A stretch of 64,000 bases of DNA from Rhizobium viscosum (GTDB taxonomy: Bacteria > Pseudomonadota > Alphaproteobacteria > Rhizobiales > Rhizobiaceae), in assembly GCF_014873945.1 (NCBI RefSeq), contig NZ_JADBEC010000002.1, positions 2,046,001 to 2,110,000 of the forward strand. Reading direction: 5' to 3'. A program made the translations under genes and the position numbers. The notes below the pieces were generated by a model that saw only the letters and a list, made by a program, of their open reading frames with translations, was not told where the DNA came from and did not search any database. This document shows positions 53,352 through 61,462 of this stretch, one piece after another. Position 1 is the stretch's first letter; each line of letters opens with the position of its first letter.

Positions 53352-54461
53352 TCAGGCGTTGACGGTCACCGCGTTGTTGCGTGCCGGCGCGACGAGCACT
53401 TTGCCGGTCTCGGCCGAATAGAGATGGATCGAATCCTGATCGATCGCGATGCCGATCCGGTCGCCAGTCTTCAGCGAAACCGATCCGGTCATGGCGACAG
53501 CGAAGGGCAGGCCATCGAAATCGGCATGGACGACACGGCTGGCGCCGAGTTCTTCGATGAAGTCGGCGGTCGCAACAAGTGCCCCCGGTGCATCCGGAGA
53601 GACGAGGCGAGCGGCTTCGGCGCGCACGCCGAGAACGACGCGCTGGCCGGCAAGCTGCTTGCCGCGCTCGGACGGAAGGGCGACGGTGCGGCCTTCGTCA
53701 TAGATGAATACGCCGTTTTCGTTGACGCGGCCTTCCAGCAGATTCATTGCCGGCGTGCCGACGAAGCCGGCGACGAAGCGGCTTGCCGGATAGTGATAGA
53801 CCTCTTCCGGCGTACCGACCTGTTCGACATTGCCGGCATTCATGACGATGATGCGGTCGGCAAGTGTCATGGCCTCGTTCTGGTCGTGCGTGACGAAGAT
53901 CGAGGTAGCGCCGAGGCGGCGATGCAGGCGGCGGATTTCCGCACGCATGGCGATACGCAGCTTGGCATCGAGGTTCGACAGCGGCTCGTCGAAGAGGAAG
54001 ACCTTCGGCTCGCGGATCATGGCGCGGCCCATGGCGACGCGCTGGCGCTGACCGCCCGAGAGGGCTGCCGGGCGGCGCTCGAGGAAGGGCTCAAGGCTGA
54101 GTGCCTTGGCGACATCGGCGATCCGGCGGTCGCGTTCGGCCTTCGGCACGCCGGCGACCTTCAGCGCATAGCCGATATTCTCGGCAACGCTCATGTGCGG
54201 ATAAAGCGCGTAGTTCTGGAAGACCATCGCGCAGCCGCGTTCACGCGGCTCGAGCTGGTTGACCACGCGGCCGTCGATGGCAATTTCGCCGCCGGTGATT
54301 TCTTCCAGGCCGGCAACCATGCGCAGCAGCGTGGACTTGCCGCAACCGGACGGACCGAGGATGACGATGAATTCGCCCGACTGGATTTCGAGATCGACGC
54401 CATGAACGACGGCGTTCTTGCCATAGTTCTTTTTCACGCCACGGATGGAGATCGGTGCCAA
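53352..54461 (-). CDS. ugpC: sn-Glycerol-3-phosphate ABC transporter ATPase UgpC
   Basis: A 369-residue MalK/UgpC-type ATPase. Walker A is GPSGCGKST (about 37), the Q-loop is in MVFQNYALYPHM (about 80), the signature LSGGQRQRVAMGRAM (about 134) and Walker B VFLFDEPLSNLD (about 154). The C-terminal regulatory domain (about 240-369) contains LGVRAEAARL. It follows ugpE by 13 bases. The MalK-like core alone does not distinguish UgpC from other sugar ATPases; the assignment rests on the UgpB-like binding protein heading the operon. Confidence 0.82.
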   Translation of the reverse strand: MAPISIRGVKKNYGKNAVVHGVDLEIQSGEFIVILGPSGCGKSTLLRMVAGLEEITGGEIAIDGRVVNQLEPRERGCAMVFQNYALYPHMSVAENIGYALKVAGVPKAERDRRIADVAKALSLEPFLERRPAALSGGQRQRVAMGRAMIREPKVFLFDEPLSNLDAKLRIAMRAEIRRLHRRLGATSIFVTHDQNEAMTLADRIIVMNAGNVEQVGTPEEVYHYPASRFVAGFVGTPAMNLLEGRVNENGVFIYDEGRTVALPSERGKQLAGQRVVLGVRAEAARLVSPDAPGALVATADFIEELGASRVVHADFDGLPFAVAMTGSVSLKTGDRIGIAIDQDSIHLYSAETGKVLVAPARNNAVTVNA

Positions 54462-54474
54462 GGGTCTGTTCCTT

Positions 54475-55389
54475 TCACTTCTCGGTGGAGATAAGGCCGC
54501 GCACGAACCAACGCTGCATCAGGATGACGAGGATCAGCGGCGGCGACATGATGATCAATGTTCCGGCCATCGCGACGTTCCAGTCGGGCAGGCCGAATTC
54601 GGAAGGAATGAGTGTCTTGAGCTGGGTAACGGCGATGCCGAAATTCGGGTCGGTTGTGATCAGCAGCGGCCAGAGGTACTGGTTCCAGGCCCAGACGAAC
54701 ATGATGGTGAAAAGTGCAATCATGTTCGGGCGAGACAAAGGCAACAGCACGTCCCAGAAGAAGCGGACAGCACCTGAGCCATCCATCTTCGATGCTTCGG
54801 CGAGTTCGTCCGGAACCGTCAGGTAGAACTGGCGATAGAGGAAAGTACCCGTCGCGGTGGCGACCATCGGCAGCACGAGGCCCGGATAGGAGTTCAGCAG
54901 ACCCCATTCAAGCTTGATTTGGATGCCGGTGACCTGTGCGATCAGCCAGGTAATGCCGGTGACGTCGAGGATTGCCTGAAAGGGCTGAAGCGCATTTGCG
55001 GCGATCGAATAGGTCGGCACGATGCGCACTTCGAGTGGCAGCATCAGCGTGATGAAGATGATCCAGAAGATCAGATAGCGGCCGCGGAAGCGGAAATAGA
55101 CGATCGAGAAAGCTGCCATCGCGGAAAGAATGACCTTGCCGGCGCCGACGGTGGCAGCGAAGATGACGCTGTGAAACAGCTTGTTGCCGAGATCGGCACG
55201 AACCCAGGCGGTCTGCACGTTCTCCCAGAAATGGCTGCTCGGAACGAGCGGCAGCGGCACGCGGTTGACGGTCTCGAGATCGAGCGTCGATGCAATGATG
55301 ACGATCATGAATGGCAGGAGCGCAATCACCAGGCCGAGTGCGAGCAGGGTGTAGCAGACGAAGTTGAATATTGGCGTGCGTTCGATCAT
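54475..55389 (-). CDS. ugpE: Glycerol-3-phosphate ABC transporter permease UgpE
   Basis: A 304-residue permease with six helices, the first near residues 9-33. The EAA loop reads ELAEASKMDGSGAVRFFWD (about 204-222). Segments such as LMLPLEVRIVPTY (about 114) and NQYLWPLLITTD (about 242) resemble UgpE more than maltose-type MalG. It lies 10 bases after ugpA and 13 bases before ugpC, in the canonical order B-A-E-C. Confidence 0.83.
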   Translation of the reverse strand: MIERTPIFNFVCYTLLALGLVIALLPFMIVIIASTLDLETVNRVPLPLVPSSHFWENVQTAWVRADLGNKLFHSVIFAATVGAGKVILSAMAAFSIVYFRFRGRYLIFWIIFITLMLPLEVRIVPTYSIAANALQPFQAILDVTGITWLIAQVTGIQIKLEWGLLNSYPGLVLPMVATATGTFLYRQFYLTVPDELAEASKMDGSGAVRFFWDVLLPLSRPNMIALFTIMFVWAWNQYLWPLLITTDPNFGIAVTQLKTLIPSEFGLPDWNVAMAGTLIIMSPPLILVILMQRWFVRGLISTEK

Positions 55390-55399
55390 GTCCGCGACC

Positions 55400-56284
55400 T
55401 CACTTGTAGTGCACGCGCCGCTCGATGAAGCGGAACTGGAAGATTGTGAGCAGGATGACGAGACCCATCAGGATCATGGATTGGGCTGCGGCACCCGAAT
55501 AATCGAGGCCCCTGAAGCCGTCGAAATAGATCTTGTAGACCATGAGCTCCGTGGCGCGCGCCGGACCGCCCTGGGTCATCACGTCGACGATGCCAAAGGA
55601 ATCCTGGAAGCTTTCGGTGATGTTGATGACGAGCAGGAAGAACAGCGTCGGGGTCAGCAGCGGCAACTGGATGTCCAGCATGCGCCGCAGCGGCCCCGAG
55701 CCGTCCATGGCGGCCGCCTCGATCAGTGAGCGTGGAATGCCCTGCAGCGCCGAAAGGAAGAAGATGAAGTTGTAGCCGATATACTTCCAGGAAAAGGCGA
55801 CGATCACCGCGATCATGGCATCCTTACCGTCGAGAGCGGGGTTCCAGAGGCCGGGCCAGACGTGGTTGATGACCGATAGGAGACCGGCCTCCGGCGCCAG
55901 GATGAAGCGGAAGGCAAGACCGAGGGCGGGAGCGGCAATCGCATAAGGCCAGATAAAGACCGACCGGTAGATCTTGTGGCCGCGCAGTTCACGATCCGTC
56001 AGAAGCGCCAGGATGAGCGCCAGACCCATGGCGATAATAGTCGAGCTGAAGCCGAAGATCATGCTGCGGGTGACGGAGTCCCAATAGATCGGATCGCTCA
56101 GCAGCTGCTTGAAATTGTCGAAACCGACCCAGGCATTGCCGCCGCCCCATGGCTGCTCGAGCGTGAACGCCCAGTACAGCGCCTGCGCGCTCGGCCAGTA
56201 GAAGAAGACAAAGATCAGCAGCAGCATCGGAAATGCGAAGAGAAGGCCGATCGTCGTCGAGGAGAAAGTGACGCGCTTTTCCAT
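55400..56284 (-). CDS. ugpA: Glycerol-3-phosphate ABC transporter permease UgpA
   Basis: A 294-residue permease, started at the ATG at 56284; an upstream in-frame start would run through the hairpin after ugpB. Helix 1 is about residues 10-30 (TTIGLLFAFPMLLLIFVFF is the region). The EAA loop is SLIEAAAMDGSGPLRRML (about 190-207). FGIVDVMTQGGPARATELMVY (about 242-262) is the MalF/UgpA-type segment before the last helix. The ribosome site is weak (GGACG at a long distance). Confidence 0.83.
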   Translation of the reverse strand: MEKRVTFSSTTIGLLFAFPMLLLIFVFFYWPSAQALYWAFTLEQPWGGGNAWVGFDNFKQLLSDPIYWDSVTRSMIFGFSSTIIAMGLALILALLTDRELRGHKIYRSVFIWPYAIAAPALGLAFRFILAPEAGLLSVINHVWPGLWNPALDGKDAMIAVIVAFSWKYIGYNFIFFLSALQGIPRSLIEAAAMDGSGPLRRMLDIQLPLLTPTLFFLLVINITESFQDSFGIVDVMTQGGPARATELMVYKIYFDGFRGLDYSGAAAQSMILMGLVILLTIFQFRFIERRVHYK

Positions 56285-56363
56285 GAGTGGTCGTTTTCGT
56301 CCTGGTTTGGTTCTGGCGCGGGCGGCGATCTTGCTGCCGCAGCCGGTAGGGAATGTACAAAGA

Positions 56364-56396
56364 CGCACCCGGCGCGCCAGAAGCGGGCCGGGTGCG
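56364..56396 (-). other. Intercistronic GC-rich hairpin, ugpB-ugpA gap
   Basis: CGCACCCGGC (56364-56373) and GCCGGGTGCG (56387-56396) form a perfect 10-bp stem, 16 bases after the ugpB stop. It is the fourth such hairpin at a binding protein-permease junction in this window. Confidence 0.65.
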
Positions 56397-56411
56397 GCTC
56401 ATATCAGTCGA

Positions 56412-57770
56412 TTAGGGGAGCTGAACGCCCTTGTAGGTCTGCTGGAAGCGACGCAGGAGCTGGTTGCCGCGGTCAGCGGCAGAGTCGAGCGAAGCCTGTA
56501 CGTCGGCATTGTTGACGAAGATTGCCTGCAGGCCGTTCGCGATTTCGGTGCGGACCTGGAGCAGGCCACCGAGACGGATGCCCTTGGCAGCGGTGTCCCC
56601 AGCCGGCGAAGCGGTCAGGCTCTGAATGGCGAGTTCGCGACCGGCGTAGGGAGCCTTGTCGTAGAAGCCCTGCTTCTTCAGGTATTCGAAGCCCGAGTTA
56701 CGAACCGGGATGTAGCCGGTAACGGTCGACCAGGTGAGGGCTTCTTCCGGCTTTGCGATGAAGTTGAAGAAGGCAGCGGCAGCCTTGTATTCGGCGTCCG
56801 AATGACCCTTCAGAACCCAGAGCGAAGCGCCGCCAACGTAGGAGCTGTGACGGGTTGCATCGCCATAGGTCGGGAGCATGGAAACGCCCCAGTTCATGCC
56901 CTGCTTGGCGGTACGGCCGACGTTGCCATGGTCGCCAACGGAGGTCAGGATGACCTGGCAATCGCCAGCGGCGAAGGCTTCGACGAAGGTCTGGCCAACG
57001 GCCTTGTTCTTGATGACAGCTTCCTTGGCGTCGTACCAGCCCTTCAGGTCCTTGACGAAGTTGACGAGCATCGGGTTCTTGTTGAACACCAGTTCGGCGT
57101 CGAGGCCTTCAAAGCCGTTCTTCTTGGTAGCGATCGGTTCGCCGTTGACGGCTTCGAACTGCTCGATGTACTGCCAGACTTCGTTGTTGGAGATGTCGAA
57201 GCCCAGCGGGCAAGCATAGCCTGCGTCCTTCAGAGCCTTGAAATCTTCGCCAGCTTCCTTCCAGGTCGCCGGAGCATGGTCCTTGCCGATCTTGGCGAAG
57301 GCGTCCTTGTTCCAGTAGAGCAGAGCCGTCGAGGAGTTGAAGGGGAACGAGTACATCTCGCCCTTCGATGTTGCATAGTAGCCGGCGATGCCGGAGAAGT
57401 AGTCGTTCCAGTCAACATTGTAGCCCATGTCCTTCATGAGCTTGTTGGCCGGGTAGTAGGCGCCGGAAAGCATGATGTCGAGCGTGCCGGCATCCGAAAC
57501 CTGAGCGATGGTCGGCTGCTTGCCAGCGCGGAAGGCAGCGATCGTGTTCTGCAGCGAGGCGTCGTAGGAGCCCTGGCTGGTGCAGACGACTTCGTAGTCG
57601 CCCTGGGACTGGTTGAAACGGTCGCACTGTTCCTGAACGCGCTTTGCGATGTCGCCCGAGTTGCCGAACCAGAAGTCGATCTTGGTCTTTTCGGCAGCAG
57701 CGGCGGGACCAGCAGCAACGAAAGCTGAAGCGAGAAGGGCGCCTACGGCGCCGAGAAGCTTGGCTTGCAT
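56412..57770 (-). CDS. ugpB: Glycerol-3-phosphate-binding protein UgpB
   Basis: A 452-residue SBP_bac_1 protein with a Sec signal at 1-25 (AAGPAAAAE). Several segments follow UgpB closely: GSYDASLQNTIAAFRAGKQP (about 67-86, family 'KGSY...aiAAFRAG..P'), YYATSKGEMYSFPFNSSTALLYWN (about 130-153), ANGFEGLDAEL as NGFEGLDAELVFN, and GGASLWVL near 313. UgpB captures glycerol-3-phosphate or glycerophosphodiesters in the periplasm. GAGGGTTCTC precedes the ATG at 57770. The upstream region carries Pho-box-like repeats, fitting phosphate-starvation control. The ligand may differ in detail in rhizobia. Confidence 0.83.
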   Translation of the reverse strand: MQAKLLGAVGALLASAFVAAGPAAAAEKTKIDFWFGNSGDIAKRVQEQCDRFNQSQGDYEVVCTSQGSYDASLQNTIAAFRAGKQPTIAQVSDAGTLDIMLSGAYYPANKLMKDMGYNVDWNDYFSGIAGYYATSKGEMYSFPFNSSTALLYWNKDAFAKIGKDHAPATWKEAGEDFKALKDAGYACPLGFDISNNEVWQYIEQFEAVNGEPIATKKNGFEGLDAELVFNKNPMLVNFVKDLKGWYDAKEAVIKNKAVGQTFVEAFAAGDCQVILTSVGDHGNVGRTAKQGMNWGVSMLPTYGDATRHSSYVGGASLWVLKGHSDAEYKAAAAFFNFIAKPEEALTWSTVTGYIPVRNSGFEYLKKQGFYDKAPYAGRELAIQSLTASPAGDTAAKGIRLGGLLQVRTEIANGLQAIFVNNADVQASLDSAADRGNQLLRRFQQTYKGVQLP

Positions 57771-57841
57771 GAGAACCCTCGAAAAATAGGACGCGCCCCC
57801 TCTTGAGCGCACGCCCTATTAACTGGTTCAATTTGCGGTAA

Positions 57842-57862
57842 CCAATGAAGTTTCTATGACAT
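57842..57862 (-). promoter_or_regulatory. Pho-box-like sequence before ugpB
   Basis: The minus strand reads ATGTCATAGAA then ACTTCATTGG, two imperfect 11-bp repeats of the CTGTCATAAAT type bound by PhoB, keeping TGTCATA and TCAT. It lies 72-92 bases before the ugpB ATG. A second partial match, CTGTCACAAAA, is at 57881-57891 on the plus strand. Confidence 0.45.
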
Positions 57863-57901
57863 GAATAGAGTAGAAAGTTTCTGTCACAAAATATTCATGT
57901 C
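57858..57901. repeat. Perfect 10-bp inverted repeat upstream of ugpB
   Basis: GACATGAATA (57858-57867) and TATTCATGTC (57892-57901) are exact reverse complements 24 bp apart. Between them lies an 11-bp palindrome, AGAAAGTTTCT (57872-57882). The string AAGTTTCT occurs at 57849-57856 and again at 57876-57883. The cluster looks like a multi-site regulatory region. Confidence 0.6.
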
Positions 57902-58290
57902 TCAATTTCGTGAACCGTTCATCGAACATCGGTGCCTTTCGTTTCCGAATTCCGCCGAAGCGATCGCCTATATTCCATTTATATAGGAAATATAGCTCAA
58001 GAATCAAAAGCCGACTTGTCTATTCAATTCTATTGACAATCATTATTATTGGGTCGTTATCAAAATGTCGCGAAAGCTTGATCGGAAACAACCTGCCATC
58101 GGGGAAACTCGACCTCGGAAATAGCTTTGCACAGCTGTGCGTTGATCTGGAAAAATACGACATATGGTGTTCAGTTTACGACATATCGATGATTCCGCCT
58201 ATTTATTAGGCGATTCCACGAGCGGCGAACCGCGGTTCCAAGTTCTTGTGGTGGGAGTTTCTCGCCGTCGCAGACTCGATTGAAGCCCAG

Positions 58291-59139
58291 TTATCCGTCA
58301 TCCGATAGTTTTCCGGCCTCCAGAATGCGTTTTGCGAGTTTCAGATGCGGCAGGTCGAGCATGCGTCCGTCGATCTGGATGACGCCGGTGTCCGGCGAAG
58401 CAGCGAAGGCGGCTACGACTTTTTCCGCCCAGCTGATTTCCGATGCGTCCGGCGTGAAGGCCCGGTTGATCGGTTCGACCTGGCTCGGATGGATCGCCAT
58501 CATTCCCGAGAAACCGTCGCGCCGGGCGCGGGCAGCATAGGCCGCGAGACCGCCGAGATCACGGAAATCGGGATAGACGGTCTCGATGGCGGGAACCGCG
58601 GCGGCGTGCGCGCCAAACAGCACCAGAGAGCGGGCGAGCTCATAGGGGGCGGTATAACGTCCATCTGCCTCGCGGGCGGTCGCGGCGCCGATTGCGGCTG
58701 GCAGATCTTCCGCGCCCCAGGTTAACCCGCAGAGATGAGAGGTGACGTCCCGGTAACTGCCGATCTCGAAAATGGCGGCCGGCGTTTCAGTCGCGATCGG
58801 CAGGATAGAGACCGCGGATGACAGGTGGCTTGCGAGCTGGCGCACCGAAGCCGCGCCCTTAGCCTTCGGTAACATGATCGCGAAGGGGCTGATCTCAGCG
58901 AGTGCAACGAGATCATCTTCGCAGGCAGACGTAGCAAGGGGATTGATGCGAATGATAAGCGTCGCATCGGCTGCGCGGCGCGTGACGAAGTCGTGCACGG
59001 CGTCTCGCGCCAGCGGCTTGTTCTGGGCGGAAACGGAATCTTCCAGATCGAGGATAACGGCATCGGCGCCAGAGGCGAGCGCCTTGTCGAAACGCTCCGG
59101 CCTGTCGCCGGGCACGAAGAGCAGCGAGCGCAGCCTCAT
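58291..59139 (-). CDS. CitE/HpcH-family CoA-ester lyase
   Basis: A 282-residue TIM-barrel lyase of the CitE/malyl-CoA lyase family. The N-terminal signature RSLLFVPGDRPERFDKAL (about 3-20) is followed by VILDLEDSVS (about 31), whose acidic residues bind Mg, LIIRINPL (about 58), ILPIATETP (about 110) and LTWGAEDLPAAIG (about 133). Members cleave citramalyl-, malyl- or related 3-hydroxyacyl-CoA esters. The ATG at 59139 overlaps the MaoC stop by four bases. Its position at the end of the leucine operon suggests action on a branched 3-hydroxy-CoA. Confidence 0.83.
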   Translation of the reverse strand: MRLRSLLFVPGDRPERFDKALASGADAVILDLEDSVSAQNKPLARDAVHDFVTRRAADATLIIRINPLATSACEDDLVALAEISPFAIMLPKAKGAASVRQLASHLSSAVSILPIATETPAAIFEIGSYRDVTSHLCGLTWGAEDLPAAIGAATAREADGRYTAPYELARSLVLFGAHAAAVPAIETVYPDFRDLGGLAAYAARARRDGFSGMMAIHPSQVEPINRAFTPDASEISWAEKVVAAFAASPDTGVIQIDGRMLDLPHLKLAKRILEAGKLSDDG

Positions 59140-59588
59140 GACGGCTTCACCTGCAGCATGGCCGTGCGCAGGCACTGGCAAACGATCTCGTTTCGCTGAT
59201 TCAGCGTGATATGCTTGAACGTGACGATCCCGGCATCGGGCCGGGAGTTGGAGCGCCGGAGTTCCGTCACCTCGGTTTCCACCCGAAGCGTGTCACCGAT
59301 GAAAACCGGCTTCGGCATCGTCACCTTGTCGTAGCCGAGATTGGCGACCAGCGTGCCGAGTGTCGTGTCGCCGACCGAGAGGCCGACGGTGAGCGCGAAT
59401 GTGAAGGTGCCGTTGACGACGATGCGGCCGAATTCCGTACCCGCCGCATAATCGGCATCGAGGTGAAGTGGTTGCGGATTATGGGAGAGTGTCGTGAAGA
59501 GCAGGTTGTCGGTTTCCGTGACCGTGCGGCGGATCTCGTGGGCAATCCGGTCGCCGACCGTCCATTCATCGAAGTAACGGCCGGCCAT
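59136..59588 (-). CDS. MaoC-family enoyl-CoA hydratase
   Basis: A 150-residue hot-dog-fold hydratase. The catalytic Asp/His pair is expected in FTTLSHNPQPLHLDADYAAG (about 30-49: ASP-x-N-x-x-H-type motif, here HNPQPLHLD), followed by FGRIVVNGTFTFAL. It hydrates enoyl-CoA or dehydrates 3-hydroxyacyl-CoA. The start shares one base with the mccA stop (TGATG) and the stop overlaps the CitE-like gene, so all three are tightly coupled. By position it could replace 3-methylglutaconyl-CoA hydratase. Confidence 0.82.
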   Translation of the reverse strand: MAGRYFDEWTVGDRIAHEIRRTVTETDNLLFTTLSHNPQPLHLDADYAAGTEFGRIVVNGTFTFALTVGLSVGDTTLGTLVANLGYDKVTMPKPVFIGDTLRVETEVTELRRSNSRPDAGIVTFKHITLNQRNEIVCQCLRTAMLQVKPS

Positions 59589-61453
59589 CAGTGCTCTTCC
59601 TTCGTGACGCTGACGACGAGCTGGTTTTCCGAGACCCGCGTGCCCACGGAGACCGGCAGTTTGCCGACAATGCCGTCAAAGGGTGCGCGCAGCGTATGCT
59701 CCATCTTCATGGCCTCAACCGTCAGCAGCCTGTCGCCCTTGGCAACGCGGTCGCCCTCCGCGACATCGACGGATATGACGAGGCCCGGCATCGGCGAAAG
59801 GATCGCGCCATCGCCGGCGCCCTGATGCGCTTCGACTTCGCTGGCGACGGGAAGGCCGATCGGCCAGGCATTGCCGCCATCAAAGAGGACTACGGTATCG
59901 CCGGACCTGACGGCATTGGTGTCGAGGCCCGGGCGGACATGCCCCCAATAGAGATGGTCGCCGACGCGGACGCGCGCGCGGCTATCGCTTGTGCCCGCAA
60001 TGCGCAGGCCGGCGAGGGCTGACCAGGGACCGGTTGCTTCTTTCGCCGCCAATGCTGTCGCTGCCCTGTCGATAGTCGTCTCGTCGGGCTCCTGCGGCAG
60101 GAGGGTTTCACCGTGCCGGTCGAGAAAGCCCGTATCGAGCTTTGCCCCGCGGAAATCCGCGTCGGCGGCAATACGGGCGAGCAGGCCGGCATTGGATTTC
60201 ACCGGCCAGACTTCGATGCTTTCGCAGGCTCTGGTGAGCCTGGCGAGGGCTGCATCGCGATTTGGGCCATGAACGATGATCTTGGCAATCATCGGATCGT
60301 AGAAGGCGGTGATCTCGTTGCCTTCCTCGACGCCGCTGTCCACGCGGACATTTTGGGGCAAGCGCAGATGATCCAGGCGGCCGATCGAGGGCAGGTAGCC
60401 GGCGGCAGGGTTTTCGGCATAGAGACGGGCCTCGAAAGCCCACCCGTTCATGAGGATATCGTCCTGTGCCTTCGGTAGCGGCTCGCCGGCGGCGACCTTC
60501 AATTGCCAGAGCACCAGATCCTCGCCGGTGATAGCTTCGGTGACAGGGTGCTCGACCTGCAGTCTCGTGTTCATCTCCATGAACCAGATGCGGTCTGGGC
60601 GCAGGCCCTCCGAGGCGTCGGCAATGAATTCGATCGTGCCGGCCCCGATATAGTTCACCGCCTTCGCAGCACTGACTGCCGCCTCACAGATTGAGGCGCG
60701 GGTGGCGGCGTCGAGGCCAGGAGCGGGGGCCTCCTCGATCACCTTCTGGTGCCGGCGCTGCAGCGAGCAGTCGCGTTCGAAGAGGTGGACGCAATTGCCA
60801 AAGCGGTCGGCGAAGATCTGTACCTCGATATGGCGCGGATTGGCGATATAGTGCTCGATCAATACGCGATCGTCGCCGAAGGACGAGGCCGCCTCACGGC
60901 GGCAGGAGGCGAGCAGTTCGGCAAAGTCTTGCCGCCGATCGACACGGCGCATACCTTTGCCGCCGCCGCCGGCGACAGCCTTGATCAGCACGGGATAGCC
61001 CGTCGCATCGGCCTCGGCCGCGAGCCTTTCTTCGCTCTGATCCGCTCCCATATAGCCAGGTGTGACCGGCACGCCGGCGGCCTGCATCAATTGCTTGGCA
61101 GCATCCTTGAGCCCCATGGCACGGATCGCGGCAGGTGGTGCACCAACCCAGATGATGCCGGCATTCTCGACCGCTTCGGCGAATTCGGCATTTTCCGACA
61201 GGAAGCCGTAGCCGGGATGGATTGCGGCCGCACCCGTTTTGCGAGCAGCCTCCAGTATGCGCTCCTGTGAAAGATAACTTTCGCGAGCGGGCGCGGGGCC
61301 GATTGCAACAGCCTCGTCCGCTTCTGCCACGAAGGGCAGGCCGGCATCGGCCTCTGAATAAACAGCAATGGTGCGGATGCCGAGGGTCTTCGCCGTGCGG
61401 ATGATGCGACGAGCGATTTCACCCCTGTTGGCTATGAGCAAGCTTTCCATCAT
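59588..61453 (-). CDS. mccA: 3-Methylcrotonyl-CoA carboxylase, biotin-carrying alpha subunit
   Basis: A 621-residue protein with a biotin carboxylase domain (about 1-445) and a C-terminal biotin-carrier domain. LLIANRGEIARRIIRTA opens the domain; the ATP-grasp region has GGGGKGMRRV (about 162) and the catalytic EMNTRLQVEHPVTE (about 287). The biotinyl lysine is in VEAMKMEHTL (about 585). The length and domain order fit MCC alpha of the leucine pathway rather than acetyl-CoA carboxylase. GAGGTGG precedes paired ATG codons at 61453/61450. It sits nine bases after mccB. Confidence 0.9.
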   Translation of the reverse strand: MMESLLIANRGEIARRIIRTAKTLGIRTIAVYSEADAGLPFVAEADEAVAIGPAPARESYLSQERILEAARKTGAAAIHPGYGFLSENAEFAEAVENAGIIWVGAPPAAIRAMGLKDAAKQLMQAAGVPVTPGYMGADQSEERLAAEADATGYPVLIKAVAGGGGKGMRRVDRRQDFAELLASCRREAASSFGDDRVLIEHYIANPRHIEVQIFADRFGNCVHLFERDCSLQRRHQKVIEEAPAPGLDAATRASICEAAVSAAKAVNYIGAGTIEFIADASEGLRPDRIWFMEMNTRLQVEHPVTEAITGEDLVLWQLKVAAGEPLPKAQDDILMNGWAFEARLYAENPAAGYLPSIGRLDHLRLPQNVRVDSGVEEGNEITAFYDPMIAKIIVHGPNRDAALARLTRACESIEVWPVKSNAGLLARIAADADFRGAKLDTGFLDRHGETLLPQEPDETTIDRAATALAAKEATGPWSALAGLRIAGTSDSRARVRVGDHLYWGHVRPGLDTNAVRSGDTVVLFDGGNAWPIGLPVASEVEAHQGAGDGAILSPMPGLVISVDVAEGDRVAKGDRLLTVEAMKMEHTLRAPFDGIVGKLPVSVGTRVSENQLVVSVTKEEH

Positions 61454-61462
61454 CGCGCCACC

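Larger units (their letters stand above)
57771..58290. other. 520-bp AT-rich intergenic region upstream of ugpB
   Basis: No supported gene. From ugpB outward it holds Pho-box-like repeats and a palindrome (57842-57901), a long AT-rich stretch, a 10-bp direct repeat TACGACATAT at 58156-58165 and 58177-58186 (21 bp apart), and the 3' flank of the CitE-like gene. A plus-strand TTGACA at 58033 has only a poor -10. One 99-codon plus-strand frame (57910-58209) is present but has no convincing start or homology. Confidence 0.5.

Noticed and set aside
58033..58061. TTGACA with a downstream GTTATC as a plus-strand promoter
   Set aside because: The -10 is poor and no plus-strand gene follows within 6 kb.
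57910..58209. 99-codon plus-strand frame in the AT-rich gap
   Set aside because: No ribosome site, no homology that I recognise, and odd composition; one hydrophobic stretch alone is not enough to call a gene.
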